From: Chlorops oryzae
Lineage: Eukaryota; Arthropoda; Insecta; Diptera; Chloropidae
Length of the DNA: 64,000 nucleotides
Reading direction: 5' to 3'
NCBI GenBank assembly: GCA_020466095.1
Contig: CM035806.1
Location: 97,729,457-97,793,456 of the forward strand
In this document: positions 24,054-35,911 of the stretch, piece after piece
Layout: each line of letters starts with the position of its first letter
Numbering within the stretch: position 1 is the first letter of the stretch
Notes under the pieces: model-generated
Told to the model about the DNA's origin: nothing
Database searches by the model: none
Seen by the model: the letters and a program-made list of their open reading frames with translations, nothing else
Made by a program: the position numbers and the translations under genes

Positions 24054-26636
24054 ATAATCCTTCGCGCATTTTATCAGCTATTGGAGCGCATTCCTATCGG
24101 TTTCTGATCGTGTCGTTTGGTATCCGATCAAGACGTGTAGGCCCGAAGATCCAGCGAAGCATCAAATGTATAAACGAAATGGAGAAATCCTATATTAGGG
24201 GTATTACCAAAGGCGTGTTCAAAACGTTTGATAGTCGGAAAATCGGATCGGAAAAATGCGACTTCTTAAAAATTTTTAAATCTTTTTTTGTATCTTGCAC
24301 AACTTTTTAAGCAGTTTAAAATTTTCCAAATTTCCGACTTTCCAATTTTCCGGCGCCTTTGTGAATACCCCTATTAATTTAATTCAAATACTGAGAGCAA
24401 TATTCCCAATTTAAATGGTAGGGGTATAATGACTGATTTTCAAATGGCCATGTCATGTTTATCCATAAACTTAACCTACGAATGTTGGTTCCACTTCTGC
24501 AGGCGGCCAAAACGTAAGGCAAGTCAGATGATGAGTTTTCCAAGTATCATTTAAAATATCCTAGGTTATCCTTCTGTCTAGACAAAGGGTCCTTGATTCT
24601 GAGGATGGTCCTTTAGTCTTGAGCAAAGGATCAAATGATTCAAGGGCACCTCCGGCACTAGGGTGTGTTATTAAAAACCAAAAAAATTCTATTATATCTG
24701 AACCTTTCGAAAAATTTTAATGGTCCAATAAGCCCTTGAAAATTAAAGTTCTCCTTTCATACCATTATGATACATACCATTATTTAATGGGAAGAAATTG
24801 GGTCTGCTTCAAATTGTAAAATATAATTCTTTTTCGCTCAATAAGGCGAATTGGGCTCTACAAAACGCAAATTTTTTCTAAATCTCAATAGGTACATAAA
24901 ATGCCTGCATTGGGACTATTTAATTTCAGGTTTTTTTTTTAACTGCTCAAATAACGTTGCTCAAGCTTTTGAAACTCAAATCACGTAGACATTTTTTTCG
25001 AGCTACTTATTTTTGGTTATGTGTGACAATCACCGAAAAATAACAGGCAGGCGCGCGTATCAGCGCAAGATTTATTTTCAATAAGCGAAAAAGCCGCTGT
25101 CACTTTTGTCCTTAACTCGATGAGTACCGATTCCCTGCTAAAACAATAACTCGTTCTTTAAGTAAACTGGATAATTGTTTCATATTTGAACACTCTTCAT
25201 TTTTAAGGTTTGTTTGTTAGGCAGTGTATCTCTACCCATGTTATCTAGTGTATGGTACCTATATTATCGAATTTATATTTACGGAGTTTAACTTCATATC
25301 TTGCATTTTGTGTAGCAATTCTTGTGTTTTAATTCAATTCATAAATTTTCCAAATTCAATTATGCAAATTTTTTTTTTTCTTCTTCATTGTTGCCGGTGG
25401 ATTCCAAAAGCTTTTTCAGAGGAATCAAAAAACCCGAGGAATTGAAAGAAATATGTGCGCACATATATTTCTGCACGTTGCTACGTGGCAATATATTTAC
25501 AGTATTCACGCAATGGTAGGTATATAGAGATATTTATTCGCAATGTGTATAAGATATATTTTTTTTTGTTTTAAACTCTCCTTTGCAACCTCCTTCAAAA
25601 GGAGAACAATGCAAAGCGACAAAAATGCTTTAGAAAGGAAACTTGTCACTGATTTTAGACAGAAAAACTTCTGTTTCTTTTTGTTCTTTTTTTGTTTTTT
25701 TGTTTTTTGCTTCCCTTCGAAAGAGCGCACAGTCAATTCATTTCGGAAAGATCAATCGACAGAATATCGAAATACGCAGAAAAGTGACGAGTAGTTCTTA
25801 AAATTCATCAGCTACCTACCAATCGCAAAGCATATTCCGTACATCTCTTGTACAATGATATATTGAGAAGCCTTAATTAAATTTCTCTCCTATATCAGGA
25901 TGTGGCGGCCAGCCGAAATCAGGCATCAGTTGATTGCAACATGATTTATGGTATATAAAGTAAAGCTCATTAAATTCTTTTTTATTAATTCTTTTTTTTT
26001 ATAATTTATTATTTTTTGATGCGTATGATAACTTCGAAAACATATGGTGGGATTTGAGAGTTCAATCATTTCGGCATAGCCACACAAAAAAAAAAAAAAT
26101 TAAAAAAATACAAATTATTCAATATATGCATATGACAGTCGGATGGTTTTTGAAGAAATACAGAATTTTTCTAATTGACAAAACAAAAAAAACTTTTCTA
26201 CAGTTAAAGGAATACTTTTTCCATCATAGGAAGTCCACCTACCAGTTAAAAGCCGTTTTCACCAATACCTCCAAAAAATGTATTTAATGGGAACGAAGAA
26301 GTCCCATAACAAAAACAACAAAAATTGAACAAACACAATGAATGAAGAATCGAACAAAAGGGATCATGCTTTGTTTGCTTCCAGGAACCCGTCAATGTCA
26401 TCGAATCACATGCAGTATAGTAACGTCACCAATGCAACCGAGGTCCATTAATCGATCGGGGAGAGCTTAGCAAAGCGCATGAAATCGGTTCGCAAAAAAT
26501 CATTCGTTTTTAAAACGTATGGCTAAATTTGTTTTAAATAATCATATTAACTTTTTAACACCATAGTGGTCAAATGAGCGTATTTGAGACTTTAATCGAA
26601 AATGAGTTTTTATTCTAAAAACGTACATACATATTA
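24054..26636. other. no recognised feature
   Basis: AT-rich non-coding DNA. Short frames here have no domain I can name. Confidence 0.4.
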
Positions 26637-27372
26637 CAGGGTGTTCCATACTCAATAGATCAAAAAAAAGGAGGTGATAGGGTGGCTCCAGACGGACCAA
26701 AAATCGTATGGCATGGGAGGGGTCGCAAATGCACCCCTGAGGAGTTAAATGCAAAAAACAATATTTTGGTTTTTTCACTGGTGCTCCTCACTTACAGGCC
26801 GTAAATTCAAAATCACATATGATATGAAAAGCTTGGCGGTTTTCCGTTAACACTGCATACTACGATTTTAAATAATTCAACTCCGTTTTCTCTGGTACTA
26901 CCATCTAAGCCTAAAATAGTGTAAATTCGGCTTTTAAAGTGATTTAATTCAAAAGAAATACGATCGAGCCTCTTTTTTTACTCTTTTCGAAAACTTTGAG
27001 TTTTTCTCTTTAATTTGATACCATGGTTGCTAAGAAATTTTCAAAAAGTTTCACAATCAATGCAAAACTAAGGTTTGAAAATAATTATTTTATATTTTTG
27101 ACTCCCAGAAAAGTTATTTTAATCAATTTTATTGAGCACACTTTTAGGCAGTATGAGAAAAAGAAAAATCGAAGAATTTTAAAAATATCTGAATTGTGTT
27201 TTAGTTTTACATATCCGCCTAAAAGTATGCTCACCAATTTAGTCGATTTCTTTCCGCGCCTCTAGCTCCTTACGAGTGCAAGATGAACCCCCCCTTTTCA
27301 TAAAATTTTTTGCTTGTATGGGTTCCCCCTATCACTTCCTTTTTTTTGATCCATTGAGTATGGAACACCCTG
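26637..27372. mobile_element. TA-flanked miniature element with long TIRs
   Basis: 736 bases with about 45-base TIRs beginning CAGGGTGTTCCATACTCAAT (two mismatches) and TA on both sides (26635-26636, 27373-27374). Carries the GCAAATGCACCCCTGAGGAG core also seen in the elements at 737 and 2613. No transposase. Mariner-like by TSD. Confidence 0.8.
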
Positions 27373-29230
27373 TATGTATCTCTAGAGCCCGCAAAACAAC
27401 AACTTTTTTAATAGTTACATTTTTATTATTATTTTGTGTGAGGCAGAGGATTCTCCTTTTTTATCGTTCTTATGGTTAATAGTCACGGTACACCGTGGTG
27501 CACCCGCCGGCCCGCGATTTATTTCAACAGGTCTAGTGTTAATTAAGTATATACATAAGGTGGATCGATCTTGTAACCTCAATTGCCCTGGCAGAATATT
27601 ATTCTGTTGCCCATACTTAATAATGATGCCGAAGAAACTATAGGTCAAATGTGAATTTTTAACCTTCCGCTTTTGCAAAAAAAGGTTTTTCATGCCATAT
27701 TCGACTTATTTTGGTCATCATTGTTGGTGAAAACATCTCAAAAGGCAGAGAAAACAATTCACTTTAACGTCCCCCAAAACTCAAGCCATTGAAAAATTGA
27801 TATATTTTCTTTAATAATTGTCTTAAAATGGCCAATTTATGATGATTTTTCAAGTAAAATTTTATTATTTCTCATGCCTAAAAATATGCTAAGAATCAAA
27901 TAAGAAAAATGCAATTTAAAAACTTTTTTGATTAGTAGAAATTTCAATAAATTTGTAGCATGCTTTAAGGCATATTAGAGATGGACCATCGTTTTGAAAA
28001 GCGGAAGAAAAAAATTCGGCTTCGACCTATGGTTCCCTGGGCATTCTTTCTCCAAAAAATTGTAGAATCTTATTTCACTAGGGCAATTTTAATTTTTTTT
28101 TCGTCGAACAAAACGATCCACCTTAATATACATCCATTTCCCAAATGAATATTCCCTGGGAATTTTTTCGCGAGAAATTTTTCCGCAGAAAAAGGATGTC
28201 TTCTAAGCGTCAAAAAAAAGAATCAATGTTATGATAATGTTCGAAATTCCTTTACGGCCTTTACTTCCCTTACCAGCGTGCTTTGAATGGAACAATTTAT
28301 TTTAAATCCGCAGGGAAGATTTCATGGGGAATATTCAGATTATATGGCTTAGTAAAATATACTCGTATTATTCAATTGATTCATTTTCATTCAGGCGGAT
28401 TTGCTATCTTTCCGACCATTCTCTAAAACACGTGCATAAACTTTGCAAATATTTATTTTGAAGCTTCAAAATATTTCTTATAGGATTTTATATGTACATA
28501 TATATAAAATTTCCGAAATATGTAAATTCATATGCGAAGACTCGATTTTTCTCTAAAAAAGGAGCTACATTTATCTTCATTTCGAGCTCGATTCTGCTTT
28601 CTCGGGAAATAACCTTTTCTCGAAAACTAGGCTCCTTTTTTATAATAGGCTGCCAAAGGAAAGTTATGGCATAGGTATTTTTCCCCCGAGTCCCCCGTTT
28701 TGAGGGCATTTTGTGAAAATAAGAGTTCGATAATGGACTTGATTGAACCATTAGTAAGGAAAGCTCCACTATTCGGGTCTGTTACAAAAATTTCAAAAAT
28801 TATTAACTTAAAAATATAAGGTTTGGAGATATTTCAATAAATTCGAGATTTTTTTTCAGATTAATTTTTATATTTGGAATGGCTTATATATTTTAGGTAG
28901 TAAACACTATTAAAAGTAGTAGAAGATTATAAAAATCGCAAAATGGCTTGAGTTTTTGAATGAAGAGACACCAACAGTTACCTTTTTTCTATCAGACTTT
29001 TATGTTTGCTGACGAAGGGACCCCGAGGAAGAACAACTCCGCAACAGGGTTCTATGGACAGGACTGCCTACAAAACTTTGAAAATAGAAAAAACGCAAAT
29101 ATTTCACAAAGGGACACATTGTACGAACGATGAAAATATTTTAAAATAATTTTTAAATTTTCGCTACAACATAGTATGCTTTCCTGTGGAAAATTTCATA
29201 TACATATACGGGCATGTGACAGAAATCAAA
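27373..29230. other. no recognised feature
   Basis: AT-rich non-coding DNA without a supported gene or bounded repeat. Confidence 0.4.
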
Positions 29231-29304
29231 AAACGACAGAAAGCGTTCGATTTCGGTTAAATTTTCATACAAATGAAAGCGAAATCGAACGTTTTCTGTC
29301 GTTT
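29231..29304. other. 74-base near-perfect hairpin
   Basis: Arms 29231-29255 and 29280-29304 pair over 25 bases with a single G/A difference (AAACGACAGAAA, then CGTTCGATTTCG). The loop adds a short TTTCAT/ATGAAA pairing. It abuts the left end of the element at 29305 but is not part of that family, since the other copies lack it. It could be a tiny TIR element or a miRNA-precursor-like fold. Confidence 0.6.
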
Positions 29305-29637
29305 CCAGTAGTCAGCGGAGCACCACAACACTAGCGATTTCACTAGTCACTGGGTGTCGGGGATCGGTCCCTTTCCTATCCAAGACGCTGCGAATTTAAC
29401 ATTACGATCTCATTGCCGGGGACAGGTCGTCCTTTTATGCGCCACCTTTAGCCAGTCATTTCGCTAGCGAAATGGGGCAGGAAAACGGCCTAGCACCAGC
29501 GACTGAGAAAAAAGAAAAATTTCATTTTTTGTTTTTGAATTTTTTTAAATTTATTTATTTTATTAATTATTATATTTTTTTGTTTATCTATTTTTTATTT
29601 TAAATCTTTTTTATTTTACTTCTCTTAAAATTTTCTC

Positions 29638-29714
29638 GCCTCCACCGAGCCTCGAACCGCTGACCATCACCAGATCGCTGGGCGAACGCCTTAACCATTA
29701 CGCTAAACGAACGA
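29638..29714 (-). other. tRNA-like module B (copy 1)
   Basis: Minus strand: A-box-like TTAGCGTAATGGTTAAGGCG and B-box-like GCGGTTCGAGGCTCG. The central arm folds as TCGC/GCGA with too small a loop for an anticodon. Conserved in the copies at 35047, 56185 and 63646. Confidence 0.55.
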
Positions 29715-29956
29715 ATTTAATTTCTTGGTCAAAATGCTCACTTGAGTTTAGCGTTGCTCAGATTTTGGGAAAACGTATTTAACGAATTTTTTCAATCCAA
29801 AAATTGTTTACTTGAAAATTAACCAATAAAAAAAAATAATAATAAAACCTTAAAAATTTAGGGGAAATTGTTTGTCTTCCAAAATAACTGAACTATGAAC
29901 AAAAAAAAAAAACTCTAATTTATAAAAAAAGTAAAAAAATTTAGGAAAAATTCTCA

Positions 29957-30032
29957 CCGCCCGCAGGGATTGAACCCCAAAAACCTCCCGGCTATCGAGT
30001 CATAGTTTTGAACCACTGCGCTATCGAACGCT
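29957..30032 (-). other. tRNA-like module A (copy 1)
   Basis: Minus strand: A-box-like TAGCGCAGTGGTT followed about 35 bases later by the B-box-like GGGGTTCAATCCC. The anticodon arm is not well formed, so this is a Pol III-type promoter relic or adaptation, not a credible functional tRNA. Confidence 0.55.
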
Positions 30033-30225
30033 TGACGGGCAAATGATCAGAATGCGACGTAAAAGCAGACAACAGCAAAAAACAATCATTACGCAGCGAA
30101 TAGGGAAATGTGAGCTTGAGGCCTATCTACTCTTTCAGGTTCATGTGGTAGGTGAAATGGCTAGTCATCAAGGACTGGCACTTTGGCATGTCACAAATAT
30201 CGGGGGCGACCTACTGACTACTGGG

Positions 30226-30440
30226 AATTCACAGAAAATACACACAATGCACAAAAAAAAACTAGGAACGAAATATTCCAATTAATGACGATTGTTGCAT
30301 TTGATTCATTGGCTTTTAATTGCCACAATTAAAAAGTTCAAACAAATCACGAAATTTGGGAAAAATTTCGATACATGTATTAAATTTTAAAGCAAGTTTT
30401 GTTCGATTGTTTTGTTATATTGAACAAAAACACATATCGT
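30226..30440. other. no recognised feature
   Basis: AT-rich spacer between two repeat elements. Confidence 0.4.
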
Positions 30441-30765
30441 CGGCTTAAAGTGTAAACCTGCTAAGTCAACTTTTAACCGATTCTGACTTTTCGATGTCAT
30501 TCGAAAGAAAAAAGCACACTGCATCGTCAGGCAAAAAAATCTTTTTTGATTTCAAACTCTAAATACGGAGAAATTGGTGATAAGTAAAACTGCTAAGTCC
30601 AACTGTGGTCAAAGTTCACAGCTAACACCAAAAAGTGACTCCAATTAGACTTTGTATAGTGCACAGAATCGAATTTATAAGAGATTTCATATAGTGACAA
30701 AATAAACCATCCATATTTTGGGTCTCCTTTCCAAATTGGAGTTAGCAGGTTTACACTTTAAGGCC
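30441..30765 (+). mobile_element. TIR element, GGCTTAAAGTGTAAACCTGC family (copy 1)
   Basis: Ends CGGCTTAAAGTGTAAACC and (inverted) CGGCCTTAAAGTGTAAACC. Shares GATGTCATTCGAA and GCATCGTCAGGCAAAAAAA blocks with the inverted relative at 39928-40410; a fragment lies at 36250-36310. Confidence 0.65.
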
Positions 30766-33257
30766 GTCGATTTATAAGAAAAATTTTCTCTTATACAAAC
30801 TACCGATATTGGGAAAATAGGGGTGTTAAATGTGGGTGTTTGATAAAACCAAGTTTCTTATATAAAAATTTTTTCCATACAAAAAGAGTTTTTGGTTTTG
30901 CTAAACAGTTTCTTAAAGAGGGGTTTTTCTTATATAGCAAAAACCTTGCTTTTATTAATCACCTTTTTCAATTTATTTATCATGATATGAGTGTTTCAAA
31001 TTAGATAGACCTTATTTATATCAAGTACCTTATTTTGCAAAGCAGCTACAAAAAAAAAAAATAAATAAAAATTAAACATGATTTGAGAATAAACACCGAA
31101 TAAAGGCTGTCTGCAAAGGGTTAAAAAAAAAAAATTATTCAAAACATTGCACGAAACGAAGCTGAATAAACTAGAAACTCCGTCTCAAATTAAAAGTGCG
31201 GATAAATTTCTTTAAATATATGTATGTGAGGAAAATTTTTATTAATTGATTGTTAATTTACATTCCTCATGATTTGGAATTAAGTCGCATCGGTAGTCGT
31301 GAATACGCACACAAAATGAACAATTAAGTTTTCCGTCCGACCGTATCGCCAATCCATCACTCATCCATTGTTGATGATATGATTGCTGCCCTAGCTGGGT
31401 ATGTATCTAAATGAAATCAAAGCAAACTATCCATGACTGTCCATGACGGTGATGATGGGTGTGCACAATTACCAATTAATTACGAGAGAACTGTGGACGG
31501 ATGAACAGACGAACAGACGTACGCACCGGCGAACCGGCGAACCGGCGAACCGACGAACAGCGTTAAGAAAAAGCATATCGAGTGAAAACAAGATCGAAAG
31601 ATGGCAAGTTTCGTTCTTTGTCACATTTCACAAAACTACAGGGAGAATGTGCGAGCAGCTCTTGTTTTTTCATGTTTTTTATCTATCGGATATGTAGGGG
31701 AGAAAACAAAAGAAGTAGAACACATATGAAATGCCTGCTGAATTTTTAATTCAATTTTAAAAAGAGTGCTCACAGCAACAAAGGCGGTAAAAAGAAGAGA
31801 AAAATTTAGCTCATTGCTCGATTTCCATCGCGAATACATACGTACACATACATACATACGCAATTAAATAACAAAACTCCCGAAATGTTTTGTTTCTAAA
31901 CTATGCCTTTGTGCTCTGTATTGTCTGAGAATTTGGGTGCTCGAAGATAAAAGCTTTCAACTTTCGTGAAGAACACGCTGATTGTCCAGATGACACACAC
32001 ACACACATATATTACATATATATGTACATACTTCTGTCCATAAAAAATTCTGTAGGAAATCAGTATGACATCTGTACAGGAAAGCACTAGTACAGTATGC
32101 ACCAGAACTATTCTAGTACTTTTGTATGCAATTGGGTAAATTCCCTGCAGGAAGCCTATCGGCACATGACCCAATGTCTACAATGAGTCAATAGGTATAG
32201 TTCATCGCTGTCGACCATGTCAACAAGAAGTCTGTATATTTAATTTTTGTGAGTTTTTGCTGCAGTCAATGCGATAGAAACAATCAATGAGGTTTCTACA
32301 GCTAGATTTCATTCATTTAACATATTTCCTGAGCAGATTTCAGAGGCCTCAATAGCATAGAGCAAGCGTTCTCGCCCAGCAGTCTGAAGGCGGATGAAAA
32401 TGTGAAAAAGCGGTTAATATTTGATGTATAAAATAATTTTATCTATTCTTTCGGCTTAAGGTCAATGCATTTCTGTTATAAATGTGTAATTTAATTTAAA
32501 AATAATTTAAAATAAAACAATTCCTACGCTCAGGGATGAAAAAGCAAATTATATGCATAAAAGTCTTTCAAAAAATCATGGCTTGGATTGAAAAAATTTT
32601 CAATTTGTTGCCACAAGTATTTTTCCTGAAAGCTTTCTTGGTTTTTAAACTATTATTTACTTTAAAAAGGCAAGCACTCAACGCATTGAGCCCACCATAG
32701 GCACACGAATGGCTCTTGCTATTGACGTACTAAAATAAATGCCATCATAATGGTTCCCTCGTCAATAGCATGTCTACTGGTTTTCTCCACTATTGGTTGG
32801 TTTTGCAATGGCAACAATGTTTATTTGTCCATAGCGGTTTGATTGCGAAGGGTATAATTGGTCCGTAGTACTGTTGACGCGGGGACAGTATAAAAAGAGT
32901 ATAGATTCACTACTGTCATTTCCTGCAGGGCTTGCACCAGTTAAAGACTAGTGCTGTTTACGGGAAAAAGGTACCAGAATCGTTGATTTGTTCTCGTTTT
33001 TCTCTAAGCACATCGTGCGAAAAAATATTTATATTCAGTCACTATCGATTGATTTGTAGTTCAGCTTTAATGAACGCATATTATTATTATTCCAATTATC
33101 ACTAGTATATTTATTGTGGAAGCTTACCCAAAAATTGCACTGCTTCTCCTAGTTCTGGTTAAAGTACTAGTTATTTTCAAATAATTGTCCAACTGTTTAC
33201 TGCAGGTCACATATGTACATACATGCACACACACATAAGCCCATGCCATAGTAATTA
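30766..33257. other. non-coding, with a CGGCGAAC tandem tract
   Basis: No gene recognised. 31501-31560 is a short tandem array of GAACAGAC then CGGCGAAC units; a CA run lies at about 31993-32010. Confidence 0.5.
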
Positions 33258-33673
33258 CCCTGCAGTAATGAGCCGTTCAATTTCGTAATAAGGACTGGCC
33301 TTTGACTGGTCCAAATCCTACCGGTTATATTATGGCAGTTCGCTCGATCGAATTCGGCTAGCCCGCGGGGGGAATAAACGGGTTGGTTTAAAGGTAGTCT
33401 GTAAATGACACTTTCATCAACTTAGAATATATATAAGAAATTTGTTGTTTATTTTCCTTATTTGACTATCCTAAAACCAGACAAATAACGACAATTGACC
33501 CAAAAGAACTGACCTAAGGTCAGCCGTTTTGCGGACTAGTCCCTCTCCAATGACAGGCCCATGTTAAAAAGGTCAGTTGAATACATTAGAAGTGGATTTA
33601 TGATGGGACTAGTACTGGTAACATGAAGGACTGACCGAAGGCTACTCTTGGGGCAGTCCATATTACTGCAGGG
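33258..33673 (+). mobile_element. CCC-TIR element, short form without tRNA-like modules
   Basis: 416 bases with inverted ends CCCTGCAGTAAT / ATTACTGCAGGG and TA on each side. Its right part (ACTAGTCCC, GGCCCATGTTAAAAAGGT, GGGACTAGT) resembles the right part of the 55626 element, so it looks like an internally deleted relative. Confidence 0.65.
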
Positions 33674-34533
33674 TAACTAGTACAGTAACTATAAAAAATT
33701 TGAGGCGCACGGCTTAGCAATCGGGGAAGGTATACCCTTAAGAGATAGAAAAAGAAGGAAACATAACTTCCTTGCAACATTTTTTCTCAAGAAAATTACA
33801 GAAATACATATGTTTGTTCGACCCTTTGATTTTCATAGGCATCAATTTTACATTTGATAAATACCTATACCTCATTTATAGGACATAGTTTTCATGGCGA
33901 TTGAGACTCTTTACATGACGATAACTTAGGGAACGTGTCCAAACTACGTGACCCAGTTTTTACTTCTTTTTACCCCCCTTTCTTAATGATATTATTTATA
34001 TATTTTTAGGATATTTTTCTTTTTTTAGTGACCTTTTTTTTGTGTCTTTAAAGAATTTTTTCTTGCACTAATCATCAACAAAAAATTATGTCAAAACATA
34101 ATATGTACAGTGTACGCTCTCGTTGCAGACACCCTCCTCTTAATCGGACATATTTTTCGGTCCCGTAGGTGTCCGCTAAGAGAGAGTACACCGTAAAACA
34201 GAAACTTAGTTTTTTATACTCCGCTTAACATTTAACAAATGCATTGTACAGCCGTACGAACGTCGACATGATTGTACCGGCACGAACTCTAATCAAATTG
34301 CTTTTGAACACGTCTGCAAGTGAGGCAAATTGTTTTTGCTTTATTGAGTATAAATAAAATCTTGTATAAGCGCCTTTCCACTGACTACATACAAAAACTG
34401 TCTGTTTTAAATCAGCTGGCATCACAGAATTTAATCGTCAGTGTTGTCACCTTTGAATAAAAAGCGCTGAACACTGTGCGCCATATTAATTCGAATATAG
34501 CTCAAAAAAGCAAAAGATATTTCCAGAGCATAT
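33674..34533. other. no recognised feature
   Basis: AT-rich non-coding DNA. Confidence 0.4.
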
Positions 34534-34720
34534 CCCAGTAGTCAGTAGGTCGCCCCCGATATTTGTGAAATGCCAAAGTGCCAGTCCTTGATGACTAGCC
34601 ATTTCACTACCACATGAACCTGAAAGAGTAGATAGGCCTCAGCTCACATTTCCCTATTCGCTGCGTATGATTGTTTTTGCTGTTGTTCCTTTTACGTGGC
34701 ATTCTGATCATTGCCCGTCA

Positions 34721-34793
34721 AGCGTTCGATAGCGCAGTGGTTCAAACTATGACTCGATAGCCGGGAGGTTCGGGGTTTAATCCCTGCGAGCGA
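34721..34793 (+). other. tRNA-like module A (copy 2)
   Basis: A-box-like TAGCGCAGTGGTT, B-box-like GGGGTTTAATCCC, then T-runs of 12 or more within 60 bases that would end Pol III transcription. Confidence 0.55.
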
Positions 34794-35046
34794 TGAGAAT
34801 TTTTTCCTAAATTTTTTTTTTTTTTTTAAATTAGATTTTTTTTTTTTTTTTTCATAGTTCACATATTTTGGAAGGCAAACATTTTTCCCTGAATTTTTAA
34901 GGTTTTATTATTTTTTTTTTTTTTTTTTTTAATGGTTTCATTTTCAAGTAAACAATTTTTGGAGTGAAAAAATTCGTTAAATACTTTTCCCAAAATCTGA
35001 GCAACCCTAGCAACTCAAGCGAGCATTTTGATCAAGAAATTAAATT

Positions 35047-35122
35047 CGTTCGTTTAGCGTAATGGTTAAGGCGTTCGCCCAGCGATCTGGAGGTCAGCGG
35101 TTCGAGGACTCGGTGGAGGCGA
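35047..35122 (+). other. tRNA-like module B (copy 2)
   Basis: A-box-like TTAGCGTAATGGTTAAGGCG and B-box-like GCGGTTCGAGGACTC, followed by AATTTT. Confidence 0.55.
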
Positions 35123-35696
35123 GAAAATTTTAAGAGAAGTAAGATAAAAAAGATTTAAAATAACAAATAGATAAACAAAAAAATATAAAATTAATAAAAA
35201 ATAAATTAAAAAAATTCAAAACAAAAAATGAAATTTTTCTTTTTTCTCAGTCGCTGGTGCTAGGCCGTTTTCCTGCCCCATTTCGCTAGCGAATGACTGG
35301 CTAAAGGTGGCGCATAAAAGGACGACCTGTCCCCGGCAATGAGATCGTAATGTTAAATTCGCCAGCGTCTTGGATAGGAAAGGGACCGATCCCCGACACC
35401 CAGTGACTAGTGAAATCGCTAGTGTTGTGGTGGCTCCGCTGACTACTGGGATTGACTACGTGACAAAGACCTAAGCTTTTACTCTTTACCCTTCAAAACC
35501 TATAACAAGTGGTGTTAGTTCTTAGTGTTTCCCAAAAATTGGTCCACCTACATTGGACATTCGTCTTAGTACCTCTCAGTTGCTATTTATGGACTTGTTC
35601 TAGATTTTGTTCAACAAAGTACAGAATCGTTATTTGCTTAGGGACTCCAAACATATAAAAAACATAATTATGCCCGATTCGAATTGTATGGTTACC

Positions 35697-35903
35697 CAGT
35701 GCCGGATTAAGGTGGGCTAGCTGGGACTATAGCCCCGAGCCTCAACTGGCAACGGGCCCCGAGCGTCCAAATAAAATATCATTAAAATATTACAAAAAAT
35801 ATTTTTCGAGTAAGATCGCTTTAAAAAACTGCGCCAAATAGAGCATCGGGCGGCCCCATCACTATATACGCCCCGGGCCTCATTACACTCTAATCCTCCG
35901 CTG
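35697..35903. mobile_element. hAT-like miniature element
   Basis: 207 bases, ends CAGTGCCGGATTAAG and (inverted) CAGCGGAGGATTAG. Flanked by tggttacc (35689-35696) and tggatacc (35904-35911), 7/8 identical. Confidence 0.75.
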
Positions 35904-35911
35904 TGGATACC

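Larger units (their letters stand above)
29305..30225 (-). mobile_element. CCC-TIR element with two tRNA-like modules (copy 1)
   Basis: 921 bases with inverted ends CCAGTAGTCAGCGG... and ...GACCTACTGACTACTGGG. Nearly identical, in opposite orientation, to 34534-35450. Contains tRNA-like modules on the minus strand at about 29957-30032 and 29638-29714, each with A-box- and B-box-like motifs and followed by T-rich DNA on the transcribed strand. No protein-coding frame. See findings. Confidence 0.75.
34534..35450 (+). mobile_element. CCC-TIR element with two tRNA-like modules (copy 2)
   Basis: 917 bases with inverted ends CCCAGTAGTCAG / CTGACTACTGGG and AT on both sides (2-base duplication). 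Order: left TIR, about 190 bases, tRNA-like module A (34721-34793), A/T-rich spacer, module B (35047-35122), a 300-base GC-richer right part, right TIR. Inverted relative to 29305-30225. Confidence 0.8.

Noticed and set aside
23897..24310. 137-codon open frame
   Set aside because: Begins in the 3' part of a Helentron-like repeat and runs into flanking DNA; no domain.
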